From assembly GCA_902780915.1 (NCBI GenBank), contig CACZHK010000025.1:1-63679 (forward strand): DNA of 63,679 nucleotides, given 5' to 3'. The first letter of the stretch is position 1, and each line of letters starts with the position of its first letter. The translations under genes were made by a program, and so were the position numbers. The notes under the pieces were generated by a model. The model was not told where the DNA came from, did not search any database, and saw only the letters and a program-made list of their open reading frames with translations. The stretch comes from Pseudoselenomonas ruminantium. Its GTDB lineage: Bacteria; Bacillota; Negativicutes; Selenomonadales; Selenomonadaceae. Positions 27,616 to 34,309 of the stretch are shown piece after piece.

Positions 27616-29592
27616 ATGCAATATTTCAACCGAGCTGCCGTCACTGCCAAGGCTGCGGTCTTTGACCTGGACGGCACCCTGATAGATTCACTGGAGGACC
27701 TGGCGGACAGCGTCAACGAAGTGCTGACGGCACACGGCTATCCTACCTTTGAGGTTGACCTCTACCGCTACAAGGTGGGCAACGGCTCCCGCAAGCTCAT
27801 CGAGCGAGCCCTGCCGGAGGACAAGGCAGGGGATGAGCAGCTGGTGGATGCGCTTCTGGCCGAATACAAGGCCTGCTATGCCAAGAATATCCTCCACAAA
27901 ACCCGCCCCTATGCGGGCATCTTCAATATGCTGAGGCGCCTGAAAGAAATGGGGGTGCCCATGGCAGTCTGCACCAACAAGCATCAGAGCGCCGCCGAGG
28001 AAATCTGCCGGGAGCTCTTTGCCGAGGGGACTTTTGTGGAGGTAATCGGCGACCAGCCGGATCTGCCACGGAAGCCGAACCCTCTGAAGGTGCTGAAGCT
28101 GGCAGAGAAGATGGGGGTGAAGCCGGAGGAAGTAGCTTACTTCGGCGACAGCAGCGTGGACATGGAGACGGCCAAGAACGCCGGTGCCATCGCCCTGGGG
28201 GTCACCTGGGGCTTCCGCACCAGGGAGGAACTGGAGGAAAGCGGCGCCAGATTTGAGATCAATACCCTGGGCACCAGTGGCGAAGGGGTGGGGCGCTATG
28301 AGGATTTCACCGTCTTCGTGCCCTACGCCCTGCCGGGGGAAAAGGTCAAGGCACGCATTACGGAAGTCAAGAAAAACTATGCCACGGGTAAATTGCTGGA
28401 AATCCTCCGCCAGAGCGGGGATAGGGTGGAGCCTGTCTGCCCCATTTACAAGGAATGCGGCGGCTGTCAGCTCCAGCACCTCAGCTACGAGGCACAGCTG
28501 AAGGCTAAGCGCCAGCAGGTCATTGATGCCGTGACCCGCATCGGGGGGCAGCCTGACCTGTTCGTGGAGCCGACCCTGGGGGCGGCTACTCCCTGGAACT
28601 ACCGCAACAAGATGCAGTTCCCCATTGGCAGGGAAAAGGGCAAGACTGTCATCGGCTGCTTTGCCCAGGGCAGCCACAGGATTATCGACACTGCGGACTG
28701 CCATATCCAGAAAGAGGGCAACAATGAGGTGGTGAATGCCGTCAGGGAGATCGTCACCAAATTGAACATTCCCGTGTACAACGAGGACAAGCACACCGGC
28801 GTCCTGCGCCATGTGGTGGGCCGCGTGGGCAAGAGCGGGGAGATCATGGTGGTGATTGTCACCGCCAGCAAGACCCTGCCCAGGGAAAAGGAATTCGTCA
28901 AGATGCTGCGCTCAAGGCTTCCCAAGGTAGTCAGCATCCACCAGAATATCCAGACCTATCGCAACAATGTCATCATGGGCAGGGACACCAAGCTCCTGTG
29001 GGGGCGTCCTACCATTCAGGACGGCCTGGGACGGCTGAACTTCCACATTTCACCTCGTTCCTTCTTCCAGGTGAACACCGCCCAGGCGGAAGTCCTCTAC
29101 AACAAGGCGCTGGAATATGCCAACCTCAAGGGGGAGGAAACCGTCATTGACGCCTACTGCGGCACCGGCACCATCACCCTGTTTTTGGCCCAGAAGGCCA
29201 GAGAGGTCATTGGCATCGAGATAGTGAAGCCTGCCATACAGGATGCCCAGAAGAACGCCAGGGACAACAATGTACGCAATGCCGAATTCATCGTAGGCGA
29301 TGCCACCCAGGTCATGCCCCGCCTCTACAAGCAGGGCATCCGGGCCGATGTGGTAGTGGTAGATCCCCCCAGGGCAGGCTGTACGGAGACAGTGCTGAAG
29401 ACCTTCGCCGACATGCAGCCGGAGCGCATCGTCTATGTCTCCTGCAATCCCGCCACCCTGGCCAGGGATATCGCGGTGTTGGATGAACTGGGATACAAGG
29501 CTCAGAAGGTGCAGCCGGTGGATATGTTTCCCAATACTTCACATGTGGAGTGCGTAACATTGCTACAAAGAATCGATTCCCGTAACCGTTGA
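27616..29592 (+). CDS. HAD phosphatase fused to RlmD-type 23S rRNA methyltransferase
   Basis: A 658-residue fusion. Residues about 12-210 are a phosphoglycolate-phosphatase-like HAD domain: DLDGT at 17-21, AVCTNK near 115, FGDSSVDMETAKNAG near 178. From about residue 218 it is an RlmD/RumA tRNA/rRNA uracil-C5 methyltransferase with a TRAM-like start (GEGVGRYEDFTVFVP). It has Fe-S cysteines at about 274, 280, 283 and 361, the SAM motif AYCGTGT near 513, DPPRAGC near 582, and the catalytic Cys in [10 protein letters not shown] near 610. No stop or start separates the halves. After SHVE the C-terminus (CVTLLQRIDSRNR) differs from the downstream duplicate, which has a more typical ending. ATG 27616 has AAAGGA upstream. 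Confidence 0.85.
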   Translation: MQYFNRAAVTAKAAVFDLDGTLIDSLEDLADSVNEVLTAHGYPTFEVDLYRYKVGNGSRKLIERALPEDKAGDEQLVDALLAEYKACYAKNILHKTRPYAGIFNMLRRLKEMGVPMAVCTNKHQSAAEEICRELFAEGTFVEVIGDQPDLPRKPNPLKVLKLAEKMGVKPEEVAYFGDSSVDMETAKNAGAIALGVTWGFRTREELEESGARFEINTLGTSGEGVGRYEDFTVFVPYALPGEKVKARITEVKKNYATGKLLEILRQSGDRVEPVCPIYKECGGCQLQHLSYEAQLKAKRQQVIDAVTRIGGQPDLFVEPTLGAATPWNYRNKMQFPIGREKGKTVIGCFAQGSHRIIDTADCHIQKEGNNEVVNAVREIVTKLNIPVYNEDKHTGVLRHVVGRVGKSGEIMVVIVTASKTLPREKEFVKMLRSRLPKVVSIHQNIQTYRNNVIMGRDTKLLWGRPTIQDGLGRLNFHISPRSFFQVNTAQAEVLYNKALEYANLKGEETVIDAYCGTGTITLFLAQKAREVIGIEIVKPAIQDAQKNARDNNVRNAEFIVGDATQVMPRLYKQGIRADVVVVDPPRAGCTETVLKTFADMQPERIVYVSCNPATLARDIAVLDELGYKAQKVQPVDMFPNTSHVECVTLLQRIDSRNR

Positions 29593-29608
29593 TTTTATTA
29601 GGGATGTT

Positions 29609-29637
29609 TTGACAGATTCGCTTTTTTCTGCTATCAT
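29609..29637 (+). promoter_or_regulatory. Strong sigma70-like promoter of candidate RNA
   Basis: TTGACA (29609-29614) and TATCAT (29632-29637), spacer 17 bases. It reads into a 165-base region with no gene and a terminator at the end. Confidence 0.75.
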
Positions 29638-29643
29638 GTACTT

Positions 29644-29811
29644 AGAAAACATATGGTGCGGACGGATGACCCACGCCATCCCTTCCAGTCAAGAGGGGCG
29701 ATGCCCTTGGGGACAATAAATATACACTGGAGACTTGGCCTGGCTTGGGCTGTACAGTACAAGCTTGTCATCTAGCATGAACACTAAAAGGAGGCTGAGA
29801 AGCCTCCTTTT
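29644..29811 (+). ncRNA. Candidate structured small RNA upstream of PBECR4-like gene
   Basis: A transcript from the promoter at 29609 would run about 168 bases to the terminator at 29786-29811 without any convincing reading frame. The sequence folds as a junction: GATGAC (29665-29670) pairs with GTCATC (29767-29772) and encloses two arms, TCCAGT/ACTGGA (29684-29689 with 29726-29731) and CTTG/CAAG (29734-29737 with 29760-29763). GGGC-GAT-GCCC forms a hairpin inside the first arm. It matches none of tmRNA, RNase P, SRP or 6S RNA that I could recognise. It may regulate or neutralise the next gene product, or simply be an independent RNA. Confidence 0.5.
29786..29811 (+). terminator. Terminator of candidate small RNA
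   Basis: AAAAGGAGGCT (29786-29796) pairs perfectly with AGCCTCCTTTT (29801-29811) around a GAGA tetraloop. Confidence 0.85.
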
Positions 29812-29832
29812 GCTATTTGGAAGGATTCTTTG

Positions 29833-30423
29833 ATGGCAATATCGTTGCAAGAGATTCAGCAATTTTACATAGATAATCTCGAAAACAGAATATTTCGATA
29901 CAAATTGCGTGGCGGACAAGTTATCGATCTGGCTTTTCACAAAGAGAATTTGTGCCATCTGCTTGGTATACAGCACATTTTTCCAAAGAATAAGGAATTC
30001 GTTGGTATCCGAGGGTATAAGAAGATTCAGGATGGTACTTTGACTATTGCTACGATGAGAAAATATAATGCTACGCAGTATAGACAAATGCGTAATCGCA
30101 TTGAGAAGTTTATGGAGGTAACTCATCTCCTGGTAAGTGGTTCGATTTACAAGTTCTATTTTATGAGACAGAAAGAATCGAATATACGTGCTGATTTTAT
30201 TATATACTGGCATAATGAGGAACATGGGCTTTATAGTAACCTTTTTTTGGCGAAAGAATGTTCCTTAATCTTAGCTGACAAGGATGATAGGGCATACATT
30301 GCTATTTCGTATACAGTTATGAAAGAAAAGGACGATCACGATAAGTACATCAGAGATAAAGAATATAAAGAGGTCGAGGCATTCCAGATTATAACGAGTA
30401 CAAGATGTCCCCCACTTCCATAA
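29833..30423 (+). CDS. PBECR4-like putative nuclease
   Basis: A 196-residue protein. An N-terminal strand pair (FRYKLRGGQVIDLAFHKENL) followed by CHLLGIQHIF resembles the PBECR4 domain, a family assigned to the barnase/EndoU/colicin/RelE nuclease fold in phages and mobile elements. Later regions (SIYKFYFMRQKES, NIRADFIIYW) fit an alpha/beta fold. The assignment is by pattern memory only. ATG 29833 is favoured because AAGGA lies seven bases upstream. The gene begins 21 bases after a terminator that ends a small RNA. Its last codons fall in a hairpin at 30409-30430 that looks like a mobile-element end, so the natural C-terminus may be cut. Confidence 0.55.
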   Translation: MAISLQEIQQFYIDNLENRIFRYKLRGGQVIDLAFHKENLCHLLGIQHIFPKNKEFVGIRGYKKIQDGTLTIATMRKYNATQYRQMRNRIEKFMEVTHLLVSGSIYKFYFMRQKESNIRADFIIYWHNEEHGLYSNLFLAKECSLILADKDDRAYIAISYTVMKEKDDHDKYIRDKEYKEVEAFQIITSTRCPPLP

Positions 30424-30430
30424 GTGGGGG
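30409..30430. repeat. Hairpin at the end of the PBECR4-like gene
   Basis: CCCCCACTT (30409-30417) pairs perfectly with AAGTGGGGG (30422-30430). Such GC-rich subterminal hairpins are typical of IS200/IS605-family ends. The stop codon of the upstream gene lies in the loop. Confidence 0.6.
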
Positions 30431-30441
30431 CGGCAAACTAC

Positions 30442-30564
30442 TAACAGGCGGCGAGTTAATATCTCCCGCCTCGTTGAAAGGCCAAGAGATGTCTCCTAGC
30501 TCTGTAACTGAGGGTGGCTCATATCATAACAGGCGGTGAGCTAATATTTCCAGCTTTGTTGAAA
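30442..30564. repeat. Pair of 38-bp direct repeats, possible IS200/IS605 end remnant
   Basis: TAACAGGCGG at 30442 and again at 30527 each begin a 38-base unit (30442-30479 and 30527-30564), ending in GTTGAAA. The two units are alike at most positions (mostly C/T changes). With the hairpin at 30409-30430 they resemble the non-coding right end of IS200/IS605-type elements, which overlaps the guide-RNA scaffold of TnpB. No tnpA or tnpB gene is present in the window. The mobile-element origin is an inference. Confidence 0.4.
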
Positions 30565-30584
30565 CGCTGATTGGAAGATTTTGC

Positions 30585-31086
30585 TTAGGCGGAAGTCCTC
30601 TTCAACAAGGCGCTGGAGTATGCCAACCTCAAGGGGGAGGAAACCGTCATTGACTCCTACTGCGGCACCGGCACCATCACCCTGTTCCTGGCCCAGAAAG
30701 CCAGAGAGGTCATTGGCATCGAAATCGTGAAGCCTGCCATACAGTATGCCCAGAAGAACGCTAGGGACAACAATGTACGCAATGCCGAATTCATCGTAGG
30801 CGATGCCACCCAGGTCATGCCAAGACTTTACAAGCAAGGCGTCCGGGCCGACGTGGTGGTAGTAGAGCCACCCAGGGCGGGCTGTACGGAAACGGTGCTG
30901 AAGACCTTTGCAGACATGCAGCCGGAGCGCATCGTTTATGTCTCCTGCAATCCCGCCACCCTGGCCAGGGATATCGCGGTGTTGGATGAACTGGGGTACA
31001 AGACCCGGAAGGTGCAGCCAGTGGATATGTTTCCCAATACTTCACATGTGGAGAATGTCTGCCTGCTGACGCGGAAAGAGAAATAA
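30585..31086 (+). pseudogene. Duplicated 3' fragment of rlmD-type gene
   Basis: This encodes about the last 165 residues of the methyltransferase at 27616-29592, with an open frame but no start of its own. Similarity begins abruptly at GGCGGAAGTCCTC (30586) directly after the repeat region and continues to CACATGTGGAG (31056), estimated above 90 percent identity. It has lost one key feature: DPPR in the full copy is EPPR here. After SHVE it ends [10 protein letters not shown], the more usual RlmD ending, while the full copy ends differently. So it is probably the original gene end, displaced by insertion or recombination. Confidence 0.85.
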
Positions 31087-31135
31087 GGAAGCGGAAACGC
31101 CTCAAGTTAAAGGGATTATTGATGTGAGGAAATAC

Positions 31136-31164
31136 TTGCAGGTCTTTCCTAAAATATGTATAAT
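31136..31164 (+). promoter_or_regulatory. Sigma70-like promoter of tandem-repeat RNA
   Basis: TTGCAG (31136-31141) and TATAAT (31159-31164) with a 17-base spacer. The predicted start is near 31171, just before a GGTGT/ACACC hairpin and the two repeats. Confidence 0.75.
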
Positions 31165-31196
31165 ATAAGTAACACAATACGGTGTGCCGACACCTT

Positions 31197-31304
31197 AAAA
31201 ATCCCAAATATGAGCTAGACGTAAGGGCTAGTGTAGTCGGGGAGCGACGGAAATACTCCAAAACAGTGTCAGACGCAAGGGCTGATGTAGTTGGGGGACG
31301 ACAG
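31197..31304 (+). repeat. Two 54-bp tandem repeats
   Basis: Units 31197-31250 and 31251-31304 have an exact 54-base period with no gaps. They match at 38 of 54 positions. The most conserved block is AGACGYAAGGGCT, at unit positions 21-33. AAAAATC recurs at 31197 and 31305, with AAATACT at 31251. Confidence 0.9.
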
Positions 31305-31318
31305 AAAAATCGGCGTGA

Positions 31319-31350
31319 TTGAGGCCATCGTTACGATGGCCTCAATTTCT
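31319..31350 (+). terminator. Terminator of tandem-repeat RNA
   Basis: TTGAGGCCATCG (31319-31330) pairs perfectly with CGATGGCCTCAA (31334-31345), loop TTA. The T tract is short (TTTCT), so read-through into the next gene is plausible. Confidence 0.75.
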
Positions 31351-31410
31351 GTTATGAGGCTGATTTAGTGGCCTTTTGATTGGATGCATGCATTGGAAGA
31401 AGATGTTTTT

Positions 31411-32247
31411 ATGCGAAGATATGAATTTTTATATGCTAAAAATGGGATGCGTAATTACTATGGAGTAGCACAAGTTTATTCTGGGGAATTTTATTTAAGA
31501 ACTGAAATTATAGAAAGGTTCTACCATAATTTACCGGGAATGACATACCAGTATTCTAGGGAAGGATTAGATATATATATAACATGGTTTGCCTATCGGG
31601 ATGAGGCCATTAAGTATGCTGAAACACATTCGCCTAAATTATCTAGACCTGCAAATCTTTTAGGCGGTACACGCTTGCCATCAACGATGGATATGTATGG
31701 GTATGATATCATATTCAGATATTCTGGAAAAACATCTATTGAAAAAGAAGAAAAAGAAGAAAAAGAAGAGACAAGAGACAATAGAAAAAATATGCAGGAA
31801 ATAAAACCTGATAAAAAGTCTAAAGTTAAGGTGAAATCAAAGTCAAAGAGGAAAAAGGTTTCTAATGGGAAATCCAATACAAGGGGAGTAGGCAAACTAT
31901 TTAAGGTGTGTAATTTTCCTGCTAATGCACCAGTTAAAGCAAGCTGCTTAAAAATATTCAATGGCAGAAATATGTATCCATTCAACATTAACTTTGATAA
32001 CACTACTTGTAAAGTTGTTCGTAACTTCAAGGCTGTCATAAAACCGTTAAATGATAAATCATTAGGTACGAGAGATATAGTAATAACTGTTGATTATGAA
32101 CCATATTCTAAATTTAAACCCTATTCGTGTTATTGCTATAAAGGATTATTTATAGACAGAGACACTAGCCAATGTTGTGTTTTTATAAATCAAGTTGTAT
32201 ATGAAGATGGTGAAGTATGGAAATCAGATATAAAAGATTCTAAATGA
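31411..32247 (+). CDS. Unknown protein downstream of tandem-repeat RNA
   Basis: A 278-residue AT-rich gene with no recognised family. The N-terminal about 110 residues (MRRYEFLYAKNGMRNYYGVA onward, Tyr-rich) form one domain. A highly charged linker of about 50 residues follows, first KEEKEEKEE, then KSKVKVKSKSKRKK. A C-terminal domain of about 110 residues starting near GVGKLFKVCNFP contains five Cys residues. ATG 31411 is preferred to the in-frame ATG 31384, though neither has a strong ribosome site. It starts 60 bases after the RNA terminator. The basic linker would suit nucleic-acid contact. It does not resemble ToxN, CptN or TenpN. Confidence 0.55.
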   Translation: MRRYEFLYAKNGMRNYYGVAQVYSGEFYLRTEIIERFYHNLPGMTYQYSREGLDIYITWFAYRDEAIKYAETHSPKLSRPANLLGGTRLPSTMDMYGYDIIFRYSGKTSIEKEEKEEKEETRDNRKNMQEIKPDKKSKVKVKSKSKRKKVSNGKSNTRGVGKLFKVCNFPANAPVKASCLKIFNGRNMYPFNINFDNTTCKVVRNFKAVIKPLNDKSLGTRDIVITVDYEPYSKFKPYSCYCYKGLFIDRDTSQCCVFINQVVYEDGEVWKSDIKDSK

Positions 32248-32258
32248 ATAATACTTAG

Positions 32259-32594
32259 AACCCTATACACACCACAACCGATACATTAAGCGAGTACGCT
32301 AAAAATTTTGATGCAGAAAACGACAGAGAAAATAAAAATAGAGGGCTTGTCGCAGTTCAAAAAACTGGATCAAGTGGCAATGCTAAATGGCGTAATCTCT
32401 TCGCAAGCATCGTCAGCAACACAAGCCTGACGATGAAGGACATGGCAGACCTGCGTATCAAAGAAATGGAGGACCTGCTGGAAGGGATGAACGAGAACGC
32501 CGAGGAACAGAAGAAGATGCTGGACGGTGTAAAGAACGACGAAGTCCTTGAGGGGGATGCCGCTATCAAGGCACTGATGGGCGGTAAGCTGTAA
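32259..32594 (+). pseudogene. Headless reading frame, phage-like remnant
   Basis: An open frame of about 111 codons without any start in its first half; the first ATG is at 32433, without a ribosome site. The C-terminal part is helical and acidic (KEMEDLLEGMNENAEEQKK, then MLDGVKNDEVLEG). It is more GC-rich than the AT-rich gene before it. It looks like the 3' end of a truncated gene, possibly a phage structural or accessory gene, left by rearrangement. The family is not recognised. Confidence 0.4.
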
Positions 32595-32684
32595 AAATAT
32601 TTTTCTCACAGGCAGGAAACCGCAAGGGGGCTGTCGAACTAAGATTGCACCGAGGGGAATGGAGTGCAGAAGGAGGGGGCGGTC

Positions 32685-32750
32685 ATGGCTGTCGTTGGTG
32701 CTATCTTGTTACTTGGGTTGATAAGTCTGAAACTTACTGATTGCTGGTGA
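32685..32750 (+). CDS. 21-residue hydrophobic peptide
   Basis: A very short frame, MAVVGAILLLG then LISLKLTDCW, starting at ATG 32685 behind a strong AGAAGGAGGGG site. It would form a single membrane-spanning helix. The combination of a very strong ribosome site and a hydrophobic mini-protein recalls type I toxins or leader peptides, but its length is low and chance cannot be excluded. It lies in a 210-base gap before the membrane-anchored gene at 32806. Confidence 0.3.
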   Translation: MAVVGAILLLGLISLKLTDCW

Positions 32751-32805
32751 CTAATTCCTGTACTGGTTCTCCTTATGCTGTTGTAGGAGAAGGGGTGGGG
32801 GAAGT

Positions 32806-33654
32806 ATGTACGACAATATTGGTATAAAAAAACAAGCAATTTTCCTGTTGATTTTTCTCTTGATTGTGGTGTTTGCTGTGAGTTATAAGCAACCACCCCC
32901 TGAAAAGTCTGATTCCACACCAGAGATTACTGTGGAACAGCAAGAGGGAAGATATGCGGATGCGTTGGAGTTAGCCAAGCAAGGGCAGTGGGAATCCTGC
33001 TATAACAAAATCAACATAGAGAAAATAAAAAAGCCCATTGATAAATTATACTATCTTTCATCTTACGCCCTTGCTCAGATGAATTATGCAAAAGGAACGG
33101 AAGAAGGGTACCGAATGGCATGGTATGCTCTCAAAAGAATCCCTGATTCCTATGAATGGGAATTTAAGGACGGACTGATTGGATTCAGACAATCTTCCGA
33201 AGAAATCTATGAGAGCATGAAAGCTGCAAGAGAAGCCAAGGAAGCTCAGGAAAAAGCCGCAAAAGCAGCAGTCGAAGCCGAGAAGCGTAAACCACCAATA
33301 GTAATTTCAGATGTTTGGATGACGCGGAACAGTATAGGTATTCCAGAGATTCATGTGGTAGTGACTAATCAGAAGGAAAGACCTGTCAATGCGTTCACCT
33401 TTGATGTAGAAGCCTATGATGGGTATGATAGGCAGTTGAGTGAGTTCGGATTTGGTGATTATGTTAAGGGGTGTATCTATCAAAATTCAACACTAAATCA
33501 AGGTGAAAGTTCTCCAGGTAGTAGTTATTGGACATTGAATGGATTTAAGAATGGGCGTAAGTTCAAAGTTAGAATTAGGGATTGCCATTTCATTGATGGA
33601 GGAACGTGGACGGCAGATTCGCAAAACGATTCAGCTACGGAAGTAAGTTTTTAA
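32806..33654 (+). CDS. Membrane-anchored protein with DUF5780-like tail
   Basis: A 282-residue protein. One N-terminal membrane helix (about residues 10-28, AIFLLIFLLIVVFAVS) is followed by an extracytoplasmic helical region resembling TPR repeats (YADALELAKQGQWESCYNKI). An Ala/Lys/Glu coiled coil (about 140-165) leads to a C-terminal Ig-like domain starting near PPIVISDVWMTRN with VVVTNQKERPVNAFTFDVEA, like DUF5780. There is no lipobox. Function unknown. The start has GGGTGGGGGAAG upstream, which is fair. A terminator and a 41-residue phage-like gene follow. Confidence 0.6.
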   Translation: MYDNIGIKKQAIFLLIFLLIVVFAVSYKQPPPEKSDSTPEITVEQQEGRYADALELAKQGQWESCYNKINIEKIKKPIDKLYYLSSYALAQMNYAKGTEEGYRMAWYALKRIPDSYEWEFKDGLIGFRQSSEEIYESMKAAREAKEAQEKAAKAAVEAEKRKPPIVISDVWMTRNSIGIPEIHVVVTNQKERPVNAFTFDVEAYDGYDRQLSEFGFGDYVKGCIYQNSTLNQGESSPGSSYWTLNGFKNGRKFKVRIRDCHFIDGGTWTADSQNDSATEVSF

Positions 33655-33671
33655 TTTTATAAATAGCTTTC

Positions 33672-33702
33672 AAGGCACGGCTGGAAACGGCGGTGCTTTT
33701 TT
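33672..33702 (+). terminator. Terminator after the 32806 gene
   Basis: AAGGCAC (33672-33678) pairs with GTGCTT (33693-33698) including one G-U, followed by a T run. Inner pairs GGC/GCC are partial. Confidence 0.6.
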
Positions 33703-33723
33703 CGTGCAGAAAGGATGATGAAT

Positions 33724-33849
33724 ATGGCAAACGAAGTCCAGCGTATGACAGTGGGTGTGAATCTGGAACTCACCAACGTCACAGCCCAGCTTGACGCATT
33801 GCAGAGGGCGTTGAGCGGCATTGCCAACGTGGAGTTGATTCCCCAGTAA
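33724..33849 (+). CDS. 41-residue protein, phage-like remnant or small gene
   Basis: MANEVQRMTVGVNLELTNVT, followed by AQLDALQRALSGIANVEL and a stop at 33847. ATG 33724 has AAAGG about nine bases upstream. The codon use and GC content resemble phage genes rather than the AT-rich neighbours. A structural-gene fragment of a prophage is likely, but it is complete as a small frame. No family is recognised. Confidence 0.4.
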   Translation: MANEVQRMTVGVNLELTNVTAQLDALQRALSGIANVELIPQ

Positions 33850-34309
33850 GCAACTGAAAATTTATACAATATGAACGAGGTGGGACACTAGGTCTACACA
33901 ATAGTAAAATACTTTTATGAGATATGTGGAAAATGTTGGTCTCCTTTAAAGTGAGGAAGATTATTGATAAACTCAAGGAGGCTTATCACATATCTTTCCT
34001 AGGGTAAAATGGTAGGCAGAGAGAATAGCTTTTGGGGTGCTGGTGTGGTGGCTGATATTTAGCACAAGTGAAATGCTCATGAGTTGGAAAGGAAGCTCAT
34101 AAGCAGATAGAGGCCTACTTGGAAGAGAGTAGCCAGTTTAGCAGGATGCTTTTTGTGTAGTCACGATTCCGGCTGGATTCGCATTAGCCTGTCCTGTTCC
34201 TTTTCCGTGGACGGCGAAAGAATCGCATCAAGGGACTGCTCTGGGATGAAACCAGCGTTCTTCCTCTATATTACCTGTAGCATAAATATGGAATAAATGC
34301 TGATTAGAG
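33850..34309. other. 460-bp degenerate region with gene scraps
   Basis: No intact gene. At 34083-34152 the DNA resembles the N-terminal coding part of the methyltransferase gene at 34599: GCAGATAGAGGC, then TTAGCAGG and TTCAGCAGG in the same order. This is a decayed partial copy. On the minus strand 34165-34270 reads as a possible gene end (AGFIPEQSLDAILSPSTEKE, then QDRLMRIQPES and stop), without an upstream partner. The rest shows nothing recognisable. It fits a recombination scar. Confidence 0.45.

Larger units (their letters stand above)
31171..31350 (+). ncRNA. Candidate tandem-repeat structured RNA (type III antitoxin-like)
   Basis: A gene-free transcript bounded by a good promoter and an intrinsic terminator. 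After a 5' hairpin (GGTGT/ACACC) it has two head-to-tail 54-base units, 31197-31250 and 31251-31304, 38 of 54 positions identical, and the A-rich unit start appears a third time at 31305. Each unit folds into two hairpins. The first stem is CTAG/CTAG in unit 1 and TCAG/CTGA in unit 2, so two pairs co-vary. The second is GTCG/CGAC against GTTG/CGAC. The loop ACGYAAGGG is conserved. Two repeats with A-rich joints before a terminator and gene are like type III antitoxin RNAs; a tandem riboswitch is the main alternative. Confidence 0.6.

Noticed and set aside
29644..29811. 6S, SRP, tmRNA or RNase P RNA
   Set aside because: None of their conserved sequences is present (for example no GGAAGG...AGCA of SRP, no tRNA-like end of tmRNA).
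29833..30423. ToxN/CptN/TenpN toxin
   Set aside because: No resemblance to the ToxN family start or its Arg/Tyr-rich core; PBECR4-like features fit better.
31197..31304. Tandem c-di-GMP-I (GEMM) riboswitch
   Set aside because: ACGCAAGGGC and the GGGG loop recall GEMM, but the second long hairpin and most invariant bases are missing, and units are only 54 bases.
31197..31304. CRISPR array
   Set aside because: Only two imperfect units with no spacers, and no cas genes in the window.
31280..31310. Hammerhead-ribozyme-like string in repeat unit 2 (CTGATG, a hairpin, then GAAA)
   Set aside because: Unit 1 reads CTAGTG at the same place, the core CUGANGA is not met, and no cleavage triplet is placed correctly. 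The changes keep a simple stem instead.
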